This document shows positions 40,796 through 51,704 of a stretch of DNA of 64,000 bases, in pieces. Position numbers and translations under genes: made by a program. Numbering within the stretch: the stretch's first letter is position 1; each line of letters opens with the position of its first letter. The stretch is from contig WNNJ02000558.1 in NCBI GenBank assembly GCA_012934845.2, positions 1-64,000 on the forward strand. The letters run 5' to 3'. This DNA is from Pomphorhynchus laevis (lineage: Eukaryota; Acanthocephala; Palaeacanthocephala; Echinorhynchida; Pomphorhynchidae). The notes below the pieces were generated by a model. It was not told the origin of the DNA and searched no databases. It saw nothing but the letters and a program-made list of their open reading frames with translations.

Positions 40796-42540
40796 AAAAG
40801 GATTTATTTTAACATGGCAAATGCGTGCAAGCGCACGCTTACATGACCACAACAAAACAAAAAAGTAAATATTGTGTCGAGAAGGTGTGAACGGAGGAGG
40901 TATTTAAATGTGATAAAAGACGGAGCGCGGCGGGCGTCGAGTGAGAGCTGATTCCAGGCAAGTGGGGCAGCGACGAGGAAGGATCGGAGACCGTAGTTGT
41001 TGGAGTAATTAGGAACGTGGAGTAAGATGGTATGACAGAAACGAAGCGATAGCGAGGTGGGGCGAGTATCGTCTAAGAAAAGGAAGGTTGATGAACGATG
41101 GGGAGCCGACAGCGATGAGACGAAAGGTAACGAGAAGAAGGCGGAGTTTGATGCGGATGTGGATGGTGGGCCAGGAGAGTTGGGCAAAATATGTGGATGT
41201 GTGGTCGAAGCGACGGAGACGAAAGAGCACTTGAACGGCGGTGTTGATTATTCGTTGTAGGGGTAGGATGATGGATTTTGGAGAATTGGCGAAAAGGCTA
41301 AGGCAGTAATCGATTTTAGGGAAAAGAAGCGATGAAAGAAGAGACATACAAGAACGGAAGTCGATAAGGGGGCGGATACGGCGGATGTCACGGAGAATTA
41401 AGTTAGATGAGCGGACCTTGTCACGGACGAAGGGTTTAAGGGAAAGGTGATCATCGAAATGGAAGCCTAAGAAAGTGAGATTGTGGACTATAGGGATGAT
41501 CGATGAGGCAAAAGATACAATGGGAGGATATATGTTTGGTTTACGGGGAAGGATCCACATTATTTTGGACTTTTCGGCGTTTAGAACGAGATGGAGATTG
41601 GAGAGACGTTTGTAGATAGAAGAAAGACAGTTGGAGGCAGAAATACCGATATCGTGTATGCGATGTGCGGGTGCATGAGCATAGATTAGAATGTCATCGG
41701 CGTATTGCATGACGTTAAAGGAGTAAGGTTTGATAAATGGAGAGAGATCGCCAAGCAAAAGAGAGAAAAGCAGGGGACCTAGGACTGAACCTTGTGGGAC
41801 CCCGCAAAAAATAGGGATGGGAGGGGAGGATGATGAATTAGAACAGACGCGAAAGGAACGGTCGGATAGATATGAGGCGAACCATGCTACGGAGGAGGAA
41901 GAAAAGCCGTAATCATAACGAAGGCGAGAAAGGAGGACGGAGTGGTCGACAATGTCGAATGCTGAGGAGAGGTCGAGGGAGATGAGAACACTATATAGAG
42001 CCTTGTCTCGAGAAATAAGTAAGTCGTTGTACACTTTTATGCATGCGATTTCTGTCGAGTGATTAGAGCGGAAAGCGGATTGGAAAGGAGGGTAGAGATT
42101 GGATGAGGAGAGATAAGCGTTGATTTGTATTAAGACGATGCGTTCTAAGAGCTTAGATAGAGTAGGGAGTAGTGAAATGGGGCGATAGCTAGAAGGAAGG
42201 GATGGATCGAGCGATTGTTTCTTAAGGAGGGGACGAACGATTGCGGATTTCCAGTGTGAAGGGAAGATACGACTGCGGATGGACGAGTTAAACAAGGTTG
42301 TGAGAAATGGGGATATCGATGAGCATATAGATTTTAATATGTGAGTAGGCAGGGGATCGGCAGGTGAGGTTTTGTTGGGCAAGGACATGAGGACAGACGA
42401 TACTTCTGTAGGTTAGACAGGGAGAAGATGAAAGAGTTTCGGACAGATGAGAGTAGACTAAGCAGAGTGGGGTAGAATGGAGATCGGGGTGTGAGAGAGC
42501 AACTTGGATACTTTAGTCTGGAGAAATGACGAATAATCAT
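40796..42540 (-). mobile_element. LINE-A, antisense copy with nearly intact RT
   Basis: A 1.75-kb 5'-truncated copy: the RT ORF (41009-42388), the C-terminus in a shifted frame (40804-41187: YSNNYGLRSFLVAAPLAWNQ), then the 3' UTR with hairpin GTGCAAGCGCAC at 40826-40837. Few breaks, so relatively young. It is inserted in repeat X, which continues on both sides (to 40795 and from 42541). Confidence 0.88.
41009..42388 (-). CDS. LINE-A ORF2, reverse transcriptase (459 aa, partial)
   Basis: The RT that copies LINE-A RNA at the target. Blocks: SLPNKTSPADPLPTHILKSI (2-21), VRPLLKKQSLDPSLPSSYRP (51-70), PPFQSAFRSNHSTEIACIKV (about 104-123), LISLDLSSAFDIVDHSVLLS (about 137-156; catalytic Asp), GVPQGSVLGPLLFSLLLGDL (about 196-215), VMQYADDILIYAHAP (about 227; catalytic YADD), NLTFLGFHFDDHLSLKPFVR and thumb. 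All RT catalytic residues are present. The frame is lost about 60 codons before the natural C-terminus, and the endonuclease is absent through 5' truncation. It resembles CR1/L2-group RTs. Confidence 0.88.
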   Translation of the reverse strand: MSLPNKTSPADPLPTHILKSICSSISPFLTTLFNSSIRSRIFPSHWKSAIVRPLLKKQSLDPSLPSSYRPISLLPTLSKLLERIVLIQINAYLSSSNLYPPFQSAFRSNHSTEIACIKVYNDLLISRDKALYSVLISLDLSSAFDIVDHSVLLSRLRYDYGFSSSSVAWFASYLSDRSFRVCSNSSSSPPIPIFCGVPQGSVLGPLLFSLLLGDLSPFIKPYSFNVMQYADDILIYAHAPAHRIHDIGISASNCLSSIYKRLSNLHLVLNAEKSKIMWILPRKPNIYPPIVSFASSIIPIVHNLTFLGFHFDDHLSLKPFVRDKVRSSNLILRDIRRIRPLIDFRSCMSLLSSLLFPKIDYCLSLFANSPKSIILPLQRIINTAVQVLFRLRRFDHTSTYFAQLSWPTIHIRIKLRLLLVTFRLIAVGSPSFINLPFLRRYSPHLAIASFLSYHLTPRS

Positions 42541-43235
42541 AAATTATATGAAATACATAAATTATATTAATATATAATTTGTAATATATTATGATACGTA
42601 GATACTATAATGTATCAATATTAATACAATTATTTATATATATTAAATGAATACTAATTAATATAACTATTTATTATTTAATTAATAAATTTTTTTAAAT
42701 AACTAAATAACGATTGATTCATTAATAAATATCATTCAAATTAATATATATAGTATAATAAATAATACAAATTTATTTAATGTGGCAAATGCGTACAAGC
42801 TGTACGCTTACAAGTCCACACACAAAAATAAAAATTCAAGCAGATAAATTGTTAAAATTGGATCGGATTTGTCGTTTGAAGCACTGCAGGGAAGTTATAA
42901 ATATTAAATATTAATATAATATTTATATAATATAAATTAATACATTTTATATATAATAACATATTAATATTGTTACCTAATTGGATATAAGTATTCCTTA
43001 TTTAATTAATAAAGAATAATGTTAATAATTAATAATAATTTTATGCTATTGTCGTTTTTTACATAATTTAATTATATGTTGCTACTCTAATTTACATGTA
43101 AAAATTACTTTTAAAATTTATAATTTTAAATTTATAAATGAACTAAATAGCGAGCGATTAAAATTAATATTAATATTAGCTGATAAGCCTCGACTATTGA
43201 AGGTCGTAATGAGCTTAATTGTTCATTCCAATAAC
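42541..43235 (+). repeat. AT-rich dispersed repeat X with a LINE-A2 3' terminus
   Basis: Complement of 23925-24250 plus related sequence. At 42775-42900 it carries an antisense LINE-A2 3' end with hairpin (complement GCGTACAGCTTGTACGC). The last block (GAACAATTAAGCTCATTACG complement) ends at about 43225. Confidence 0.65.
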
Positions 43236-43239
43236 TTAT

Positions 43240-44520
43240 TAAATCGTTGATATCGATTGAATCGAACCAATACACGCATCCTTCGCGATCTCGCATTAGA
43301 GGACTGTATGAAGCTTAGGAAAGCAAATGAAGAATTGAAAAGTCGTTTAGCTAGTGGTGAAGTTAACTTTTGTGTTCGAAATTTTCGCTTTGTGAAATGG
43401 CGACCGACAGTTCGATGGGTTCCAATGAAGCATCTATGAGCAAAACTAACAACAAAATTTTAGAATGTGGTCGGATTGTGGATCTCCCGATTGTGTTTTT
43501 CCAAACAGTAGCAGCCGAGAAATTTTTCCTCCGTTAGGGTGTCTGGTATCATTCTAAGGTATCTTTAAGGTGAAACAACAAACCTATAGTGTTAATAATG
43601 TTTCACGGCATCTGTCAATAGACTATTCGAATTTCCATAGTTTGCTAGCACAGGTTGTAGAACTTAAGCAACATATTCTGTCACATTCGTACGATTTTCT
43701 CTGTATAACTGAATCATGGTTACATATTCATATTACAGATACCCTTATTAACATTCAAGGTTATCGGCTGCTGCGAACTGATCGAATATCAAGTAAGCGT
43801 GGAGGTGAAGTTGCTGCGTACGTTCGCAACAATTTCATTATATCAAATATATCATCTCAATGTGACGAGTATAGATCGTTTGAGAGTTTGCGTTATTATG
43901 CTAACTGTGAGTCCGTCAGTATTAATATTTGCGTTCTATATCGGTCCCCATCAGTTCCAATAAATTTCGATGCTTTAAATTACTGTTGAGCTCCTTGTTC
44001 GTTAGCAAACATTTTATACTCGTTGGCGATTTCAATCTACCAAAATCAAACTGGTCAGAATCTCTCTTTACTGAGGGTAGCATCGGTGAAAGGGATTTAT
44101 CCGAATTCCTAGTTGCTAAATTGTTTCTAATTCAGCATATATGCAAATCTACATGTAGTTCATCAAGGCCTGGATACATTCTCGATTTAGTATTCACCAA
44201 AGGTATTACTTATGTAGAAAGAGTTAGTTATCTGCCACCTATCGGTAGCAGTTATCATTGTGTACTCGATTTACAGTCTACTTCTAACATTCGTTTCTGT
44301 AATAATTGTGAGAAAGTATTTAAGCGTCAATGGTCGAAGGTCAAAACTGAAGAAATTTTAAATTTTAGTCCGCTTCATCCAATTCGCGTGATAGGTTAAG
44401 ATAAGGAACTACTTCAACAGATTTTGGATTATCTAATGAATATTTCAGAAGCATTCGCTCCAAAGAGGCTGCTTTCGTCAAATAACCTAACTTCAACATT
44501 AGAAATTTACAAATAAATCT
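43240..44520 (+). mobile_element. CR1 5' portion: ORF1 end and endonuclease
   Basis: 43257-43439 encodes TRILRDLALEDCMKLRKANE, LKSRLASGEVNFCVRNFRFV, the CR1 ORF1 C-terminus. After a 130-bp spacer, 43570-43989 gives the ORF2 endonuclease: YSNFHSLLAQVVELKQHILS, FLCITESWLHIHITDTLINI, RGGEVAAYVRNNFIIS. After one frame change 43929-44399 gives KHFILVGDFNLPKSNWSESL, YILDLVFTKGITYVERVSYL, PPIGSSYHCVLDL. It ends near 44500 without RT. Confidence 0.85.
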
Positions 44521-44639
44521 TATAAGAAAAATATACATTTTTCTTTACTGATTTGCTTGTTTTATTTGATTTGTTGAAATGTCAAAAATCAGGAGTCAAA
44601 ATGCAAGTCTAAACGCAGATCGAACGAATATAAAACGTT

Positions 44640-45065
44640 TATATTCATATATTATTATTAATGTTTCAACAGCACATAAAAGCATGGCTTAATTGGCTGG
44701 TTCACTGCAGAAAAAAAAGAAAATATAATAAAAGTATCACAAATACGGAAAAGCAGCTTTCCCCATGGCATCCTCCATCCGTAATTTCTTTTTGAATTCG
44801 TTGATATTGCTACTGCACACTGTTGACTCTCCAAGCCTATTCCACAGAGATACAACTCGCCGATCAAATTGGACAGCTCGTGATTTTCTTATCCTTTCAC
44901 GTCGCAGGGTTAAACCATGGCCTCGGAGGATATTGGATGAGCGCAAATGAAGACAATCTCGAAGTGGATGATCCAAATCATTTAGAATAATGTAAGAACC
45001 AAATAAGACAGTGTTTTACGGTGAACATGTAGCGATCAGTACCCCGCAAAAAGTAGCATGCGTCC
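44640..45065 (-). mobile_element. CR1 3' end, antisense
   Basis: The minus-strand ORF 44737-44976 encodes DHPLRDCLHLRSSNILRGHG, LTLRRERIRKSRAVQFDRRV and VSLWNRLGESTVCSSNINEF, the CR1 C-terminus. The tail is ATTAATAATAATAT at 44645-44660 (complement). The CR1 5' portion and this 3' end are opposed, so they belong to different copies. Confidence 0.8.
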
Positions 45066-45139
45066 ATATATTTTAAACGGATTCTGCTTACAAAAACAAA
45101 AATAATCTTCAATTTATATGTCAAATAAATACGAAGATC

Positions 45140-45720
45140 TCATGCATATAAATTTGCTGAAAATACATGCCCTCAGATATTACTCTTAATTGATTTAAAG
45201 CATCACTGGGCAGTAATAGATCAAAGGCCAAGTAGCACAAAGAGGTACTCACGGATAACGCAATAATTTAAAAACTAACGAGTACCAGTATAAGTATGCT
45301 GCGTATGCTAATATTATAAAACTCTTAATATTCAAATTAATTATAATATTAATAAATGAATACATACCATATATAATAACATATTAATATTGTTACATAA
45401 TTGGATATAAGTATTCCTTATTTAATAATAAAGAATAATGTTAATAATTACTAATAATTTTATATTATTGCCATAATTTACATAATATTTTATTACTATA
45501 TAATTTGTAATATATTATGAAACGTAGATACTATAATGTATTAACATTAATACAATTATTAATATATATTTAATAAATACTTAACAAAATTGTTTTATTA
45601 ATTTGATGTTTAATTAATATTATGATATTAATATTATTAATATTATTTTTTATTAATATTATGTTAATATATAATATGTAATAATGTAATATTATTAAAA
45701 AAATCTGAGATCATAACATA
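45140..45720 (+). repeat. AT-rich dispersed repeat X, copy 3
   Basis: Same order of blocks as 11110-11590, including CAGTAATAGATCAAAGGCCA and GCGTATGCTAATATTATAAA, ending ATCTGAGATCATAACAT right before the minisatellite in both copies. Confidence 0.7.
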
Positions 45721-45880
45721 CATTCCAGATTTTTCCTGTCAGTTCCAGATTTTTCATGTCAGTTCCAGATTTTTCATGTCAGTTCCAGATTTTTCCTGTC
45801 AGTTTCAGATTTTTCCTGTCAGTTCCAGATTTCTACTGTCAGTTTCAGATTTTTCCTGTCAGTTCCATATTTTTCCTGTC
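45721..45880 (+). repeat. 20-bp minisatellite, 8 units
   Basis: Unit AGTTCCAGATTTTTCCTGTC repeated with exact 20-bp period; variants change single bases. Repeat X copy 1 has only two units at 11594-11633. Confidence 0.95.
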
Positions 45881-46003
45881 CGTTCAGCGAGCTACGCTCG
45901 CGGATAAAGCTTAATCTATCCATAAGCTAAGATAGATCGTCTTGCTGCGCTCCCTGATCAGTTGCAGTTGCAAATCTAACAGCTTCAACACACAAGGACG
46001 TAA

Positions 46004-46760
46004 ATGGGAGGACGTAAGAAAACAGCTGTGACCGACACCAACTATGCTCAACTTCAAGTGCAGTGCTCGACACACGACTGTAGCGTCTGGACAACAATCG
46101 CTCGCGACAATAATAAGTCTAAAGATGACTTCCTATGTGGATTTTGTGCAAACAATTTAATACGCAAAATCTCGCAAAATCACATATCAACATTCAACAC
46201 GTCTACTCAAACTACCTCCGTAGTTTCCAATGTCCTTTCTCCACCCACCGACCCTGTCACCATATATACTTCCCATCCGATGTCATCTTCACTCCCCGAC
46301 ACCCCGTCCCGTCCTTCCTTATCGTTTCTTAATACCATATATCCCTCAATCAAAATCACCTCCACTAACCTCCACGATCCTTCCACTCATAGCCTTTCCT
46401 CACATTGCTTGTCACTCTCTTTATTATCATTATCCTCTGTATCCCGTCGTCAAACCAAATCACTCCAAATCATCAACTGCCAGCTCTCACATCGTGATCT
46501 CACCCACTCACGTCAGTCGTCTTCCTTTACGGAAGCGCTTTCCTTCTCGCGATCGTTGCGTCATCGTCACTGATATCACTCCTTCCAACTCCTTATCTCC
46601 ACAAGCACGTCTCGACCACGATGTTTCCGCCTTCAGTTCCATCCTCTCGTCTATTGTTCCTGCGGATAAACCATCTTTTTTCAACAACATCTCTCCTGTC
46701 GCATTCATCCGCCTAAATAAATCTTCTCAATCTAATACGTCTAATCCCACTCTCTTATAA
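46004..46760 (+). CDS. LINE-A ORF1 protein (PHD-like zinc finger), broken
   Basis: The 189-aa frame starts MGGRKKTAVTDTNYAQLQ and has a Cys/His cluster (VQCSTHDCSVWTT at about 19-31, FLCGFC at about 44-49) resembling the PHD-like finger of CR1-group ORF1 proteins, which bind element RNA. A Ser/Thr/Pro-rich middle follows. The frame shifts near 46560 into 46230-46760, which carries RLDHDVSAFSSILSSIVPAD and KPSFFNNISPVAFIRLNKSS, regions also found at 31031-31342 and, in antisense, at 16356-16607. A further segment to 47000 (EIAQLHSARIEKRRR) precedes ORF2. Confidence 0.7.
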
Positions 46761-46983
46761 ATTGTTTTCAAGCATCACTCTCACGCGTCCTCTGTCCTCT
46801 CTCAACAATTTAAACTCATGCCATTTTCAACCACTAGAATTTTTCTAGATCGCACACCTTCAGAAATCGCGCAACTACATTCTGCCCGCATCGAAAAACG
46901 CCGTCGCAGGGAAAACGGCGAAAGATCTCTCCATCCGAAACAGACGGAAATTTTCAAGTTGTCAACACCCGTCCCAAAATTCG

Positions 46984-48002
46984 ATGGCGCTCCATCTCTC
47001 CTATGTGTCTTCTCCACTAGTATCTTTCGCCACAGCACACGGTTTCCGCCTCGGCCTCCTCAACACTAGATATATTCTCAATAAATCCGATCTTATCCTC
47101 AACCTATTGATCAAGCAATCCATCGATCTCCTCTGCCTCACCGAATCCTGGCACTCAGATTCCGACGACCTTTCCATTCGCCGTCCGCTCTCTGCCGGTT
47201 GCTCCCTAGTCGAATCCGCCCGCCCCCTCAGCTCATACCCTTCTAAATTCTCTAATCATGGCGCCATCGTCGCATTCGCGCGTCACCCCGCGTCTCTTCG
47301 CAAAATCAATCCCCCTTTCAGTCCTTGCTTATATGAATTGCTCACTTGTCGTTCTTCTAACCCGATAACTCTGGATCTTGCCGTTGTATACAGTCCTGGT
47401 TCATTAGCTCATACATACTTATTTTTTACGGACTCGCTGACCTCTTTTAACACAGTTTATTGTTCTCCATCCCTTCACTCGTTCTAGGCGACTTCAATAT
47501 CCGCCTAGACCGCCCCTCTTCCACAGATTCCATCCGCTTCATCAACATTCTATCCAACTACAATTACAAACTAATCTACACTGCCCCCACACATATACTT
47601 GACGGGGCACTCGACATCATCGCTGCCCCTGATCGTTTTGCTGCCTACACCTCACTGTCCATCTCCGATCCTGGTCTATTCGATCACTTTCTTGTCAACA
47701 TTGATCTCACTTCCAACCACTTCCCGCTTCACACACCTACCATCCTACCGCACCCTTACAGAAAACTTGACATCCCCCTTCTCCGCTTTGCCTTACTTAA
47801 ATCGTCTCTATCTTCTCACACAATAATATCATCCTCTCCTCACGATCTTGCCTTTCTTATCGACTCTGAACTCACATCCACTCTCGATCTTCTCTTGCCC
47901 TTCAAGTCTCACCCACACCGTCGCTTGTACCGTGCCATATGGTTTGACATCCAATGCCTACTTTTAAAGCGTCGACTTCATCATGCTTTGAGAGCCTATT
48001 AA
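46984..48002 (+). CDS. LINE-A ORF2 endonuclease, two overlapping frames
   Basis: 46984-47487 encodes FRLGLLNTRYILNKSDLILN, LLCLTESWHSDSDDLSIRRP and GAIVAFARHPASLRKIN; 47460-48002 continues in another frame with PSLVLGDFNIRLDRPSSTDS (GDFN motif) and SLSISDPGLFDHFLVNIDLT (SDH-like motif), followed by the linker HPHRRLYRAIWFDIQCL. This is an APE-type endonuclease, about 95% alike to the intact frame at 62420-63592 by eye. Confidence 0.8.
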
Positions 48003-48409
48003 CGCTCTCTCAGACGTGATTTTCGCTCGATCACTCCATCTCTCCGTGATTCCTATCTTGCTCTTCTCCGGTCTCATCTCAACCTACTACGTACCAAATG
48101 CAACTCTTTCTGGCAGCATAAAATTATCACTTCATTCAACCCTAAGACTCTGGCATACTTTTGACTCAATCCATTTTCGCTCCTCTTCATCTTGCAACAT
48201 CAATCCGCATGATTATTTGTTATTTCTTCAAACTAAAGTATCTACGTTGCTTTATCACAACACCGTCTCCATTTCAACGCAGTGCTACTCGTCTCGCCTT
48301 ATCCCCCGGAACTCTTTTATATTATCTCCGTCTCACATGACGAAGTCTCATTTGTCTTCATGAGCGTGCGCCGGCACGCATTTGCCACGTAAAAATAAAT
48401 CTTTTTTAA

Positions 48410-48690
48410 TAATAATATACTAATAATATATTTTGTTGTAATAATATGATAATATGATGTAACATTAATGTTATTGCACTAATTTACAGAATATTTTATT
48501 AATATTGTGTTAATATGTAAGATAAAATATAATAATATAATAATATACTATAATATGATGTAATATTATTCTTATTGGCTAATTTGCATAATATTATATT
48601 AATATATAATATTTATATATTAATATATCAATTTCAATCGATCGTTATTTAGTTATTTTATAAATTCGAATTATAAATTTTAATTTATAA
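48410..48690. other. AT-rich stretch between LINE-A and CR1
   Basis: Short-period AT repeats (AATATGATGTAATATTA) related to repeat X; no ORF. Confidence 0.5.
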
Positions 48691-48692
48691 TT

Positions 48693-49898
48693 ATGAAACG
48701 TGGATACTATAATGTATTTTTGGATTTATGCCTTACTGTACCATATGACATTCTCGATAGATTAAGCTATCTGGACCCAATAGGTCATTCAGATCATGTG
48801 GTCATTTCGATTGGTCTGAGCGATGTCTACTCACATGGCGTAAATCCGACGTCGTCTGTAAACCCATTCAGAACTGACTTTGCTCTAGTAAATAAATATC
48901 TCGTTGGGGTAAAGTGGTTGGATGCTTTTGATGTTGGCGTCGAATATTCATGGCAGTTTTTCAGGGATACTCTGTACCACCTCCTTAATCGTTTCTCACC
49001 TCTTCAGAATAAACACTGTTTGACATCGATCTCACCGCCTTGGTTTAATAGCGACATAAAACATGCTTTAAAGATGAGACGTAAGGCCTTTAATGACTAT
49101 CGTAAAGACAGAGCTAATTTCAGCACTTATAAGAAATGGCGAAACCTCGTTACGTCCATGAAGCGAACTGGTAGGCGATCTTTCGAAAAACAGCTAAGTA
49201 TAAACTGTCACCGTGATCCCCGCTCTTTCTTTAGGTATGTGACTGCTAAGCATACGCGCTGTAAACCTATAAATTGCATACAACGTGACGATGGGAAATT
49301 CATAACTGATTCTTTGCAGATATCAAATATGTTTAGAAATCATTTCCATTCTTTGAATCTTGACCATCTGGATGTGACAATGGGTGATCCGTGTACATTT
49401 GAATCACCCGAAGATGACACCAGAGACCTCTTCCGATGTGATGATGTTTATCAAGAGCTTCGCAAACTTAGATGCAAAGCAGGTGCGGGTCCAGATGGCT
49501 TACCGCCCGTATATTTGCGCAACATCGCTGACATAATATATCATCCGCTTTACAATATTTTCTCTGCGTCTGTTGCTTTTGGTGTTGTTCCTTCTGATTG
49601 GCAGAATTCCATCATATGTCCTATTTATAGGAAAGGGGATAGTATGTCTGTTGACAATTATAGGCCTATTAGTCTCACTTGCGTGTGTTGTCGTGTACTA
49701 GAGAGATTGATTAAGCGACGAATAATAAAATTTCTAGATAGATTTCAAATTTTGAACCCAGCACAGCATGGCTTCCGAAAACGTTATTCCACGACTAATC
49801 TTGTACATGCACGTGAAAATTGGTATCACTATTATGATCAAGGTATACCAGTTGATGTCACTTTCTTTGATTTCTCAAAATGCGTACGACTCAGTTAA
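48693..49898 (+). CDS. CR1 ORF2, end of endonuclease and first half of RT
   Basis: 401 aa. Residues 1-45 are the endonuclease end (LDRLSYLDPIGHSDHVVISI). The linker has SPPWFNSDIKHALKMRRKAF (about 125-144) and RSFFRYVTAKHTRCKPI. RT starts with YQELRKLRCKAGAGPDGLPP (about 252-271), VVPSDWQNSIICPIYRKGDS, MSVDNYRPISLTCVCCRVLE and AQHGFRKRYSTTNLVHAREN (about 354-373), ending at VDVTFFDFSK. Right after the catalytic-Asp block the frame changes; 49768-49975 continues with NAYDSVNHTRLIDTLEHIHL up to the insertion point. Confidence 0.87.
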   Translation: MKRGYYNVFLDLCLTVPYDILDRLSYLDPIGHSDHVVISIGLSDVYSHGVNPTSSVNPFRTDFALVNKYLVGVKWLDAFDVGVEYSWQFFRDTLYHLLNRFSPLQNKHCLTSISPPWFNSDIKHALKMRRKAFNDYRKDRANFSTYKKWRNLVTSMKRTGRRSFEKQLSINCHRDPRSFFRYVTAKHTRCKPINCIQRDDGKFITDSLQISNMFRNHFHSLNLDHLDVTMGDPCTFESPEDDTRDLFRCDDVYQELRKLRCKAGAGPDGLPPVYLRNIADIIYHPLYNIFSASVAFGVVPSDWQNSIICPIYRKGDSMSVDNYRPISLTCVCCRVLERLIKRRIIKFLDRFQILNPAQHGFRKRYSTTNLVHARENWYHYYDQGIPVDVTFFDFSKCVRLS

Positions 49899-49975
49899 TC
49901 ACACGCGTCTTATTGATACGTTGGAGCACATTCATCTTGATAAGAGGATCATAAACAGGATTCGTGTATTCCTTT

Positions 49976-50605
49976 ATTATTATTATTATTATTTCGACAA
50001 ACAGACGAGCAAAGCTCACAGTTCCACTGTTAAAAAAAGAAAAAGTAAAGAAAAAAAGACTCACAAACAAAAGTCAAAAAAGTTCATGTTTGAATGCTGA
50101 AACCGATCTTGAGTTGACAATTTCTTCACTTAATCGGTTCCACTTACCTACGATTCGGTGTCCAAATTGTACAGTTTTAGAGCGTATAACTCGGCGATGG
50201 GCTAAAGTAAAATTGTGTCCACGCAAAGCCCGACTTTTCCGAATAGTCATCAATTCTCTTAAGACGTGATTTCCCTTGTGTAAAGCTTTCCATGTTGAAC
50301 ACATATCTCGCCGAAACCGAAGGTCGCTTATAGAAACCATACTAAGTCTTTTTAGCCTTTCATTATAAGGTAGGGCTTTAACTGAATTTACGAGCTTTGT
50401 TGCCCGGCGCAGCATATTTTCAATTCTACTTTTCTCGTATACTGTTCTTGGGGAACGAACATTGTGATGCATAGGTAATATGACTGATCACAAATGCGTT
50501 GGCGAGTGCTCTAAATGAAACTGGACTCAACACACTAAAAGTTCTACGAATCATCCCAACCATTCGATTTGCTTTCGAGCAAGCCAACTCAGTATTCCAA
50601 CTAGT
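49976..50605 (-). mobile_element. CR1 3' fragment, antisense, copy 2 (630-bp insertion with 4-bp TSD)
   Basis: Flanked by CTTT at 49972-49975 and 50606-50609. Removing the insert and one CTTT restores an open host frame across the site (IRVF-LSNRQSVVRVSE). The insert starts with (ATT)n, the complement of the (AAT)n tail, and carries the RT thumb and C-terminus (50074-50472 and 50426-50620). Close relative of 21690-22283. Confidence 0.92.
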
Positions 50606-50609
50606 CTTT

Positions 50610-51469
50610 CCAACAGACAAAGTGTCGTACGAGTAAGTGAGTCGCTGTCGAGTCCATTTCCAGTGTTGTTCGGTGTTACACAGGGAAGTGTATTGGGTCC
50701 CATCTTATTCAGTCTTTATATCAACGATTTAATACCAAATATCAGTTCATTCAGTTTATTATATGCAGATGATCTTAAAGTTTGGCGACCTATTATTTCC
50801 GATCTTGATAAACAGCATTTACAAAGCGACGTCGACGTTATATCCAATTGGTCTAAACAAAATCACTTGAGGATCAATTCCGCTAAATGTACATGTATGC
50901 GTATATCACGAAGATCATGTGATCATCTCGGAGGTGAGTACCAGTTTGATTCAATTAGTATCGACTCATATAAAGATTTGGGAGTTTGGGTTTGTGCTGA
51001 CTTATCCACTCGAAAGCATTCAGACTACGTGTGTTGCATCACAAAACGCTTAATAGGATATACTCGTCGAGCTCTGATAGGCATAGATCCGTTATATTAC
51101 CATACCTTAGCAAATGCATTTTTCTTGAGCCATATCTTATACGCATCGCCAGCTTGTTATCCCGAAACTACTTATAAGCGTCGTGCATTGGAGAAAGTGT
51201 TCAGATCAACAACTAAATTAGTCTCAGGGCTGCATATTTTTGGCTACGCGAAACACCTCCAGATATTAAATATGCCTTGTCTGCGATATATCCGTGACAA
51301 TCGTGATCTCTCTCTTGTTTGGAAAATTCTGCATACTAAAGATCATCCACTGTCACATCTACTGCAACTGAGAGGTCAACCTTATCTTCGCGGACACTCC
51401 CTGATGCTGAAAACACAAAGGTACATGCATGCAGTTTCCTGCTTTGCCAAACGAGTCGTACGATCTTAA
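50610..51469 (+). CDS. CR1 ORF2, second half of RT
   Basis: Open from the insertion point; the ATG at 50663 is internal. GVTQGSVLGPILFSLYINDL (residues 4-23 from that ATG), LLYADDLKVWRPI (about 31-43; catalytic YADD), KQNHLRINSAKCTCMRIS, YKDLGVWVCADLSTRKHSDY, LANAFFLSHILYASPACYPE and the C-terminal LRDNRDLSLVWKILHTKDHP-like region. It ends about 30 residues early relative to its relatives. Confidence 0.87.
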
Positions 51470-51704
51470 AATTCACTTCAGAGTGCGACCGTTTTGTCGT
51501 CTACTGCTTCAGGTTTTTGCGCCCTACTGGATGATGACCCTTCCTTTTCAAGACAACGGTGGGATTTTCAGTAGTTTATCTGATGAGGGAGGGACAAATC
51601 GACTCTTATTCTTTTTATTCTTTTTATTTTGAGAAGCAACTTGTAAAGAGCCTCCGCTCAATTTGTAGTCAATTAATAATAATATTAATACAATTATTAA
51701 TATA

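Larger units (their letters stand above)
45885..48410 (+). mobile_element. LINE-A with 5' region, ORF1 and endonuclease; RT deleted
   Basis: The only LINE-A copy here that reaches a plausible 5' end (45885-46003, with inverted GCGAGCTACGCTCGC). It has ORF1 (46004-47070), the ORF2 endonuclease (46984-48002), then jumps at about 48355 straight to the 3' terminal hairpin AGCGTGCGCCGGCACGC (48364-48380) and tail. The RT and thumb are absent. Several frame breaks. Confidence 0.82.
48690..51700 (+). mobile_element. CR1 LINE, 5'-truncated, interrupted by another CR1
   Basis: Runs from the end of the endonuclease through RT and thumb to a 3' UTR with AT-rich tail near 51680. An antisense CR1 insertion at 49976-50605 splits the RT. 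One frame change near 49880 (FFDFS/NAYDSVNH) is the only other clear break, so the copy was fairly fresh when hit. C-terminus: LRGHSLMLKTQRYMHAVSCF, with the last conserved WN segment lost. Confidence 0.87.

Noticed and set aside
41057-41260. Plus-strand ORF with basic composition, and similar ones at 23.0, 35.6, 54.2 and 60.2 kb
   Set aside because: These are shadows of the antisense LINE-A C-terminus.
45721-45880. CRISPR array
   Set aside because: Units are contiguous 20-bp repeats without spacers, and the context is eukaryotic.
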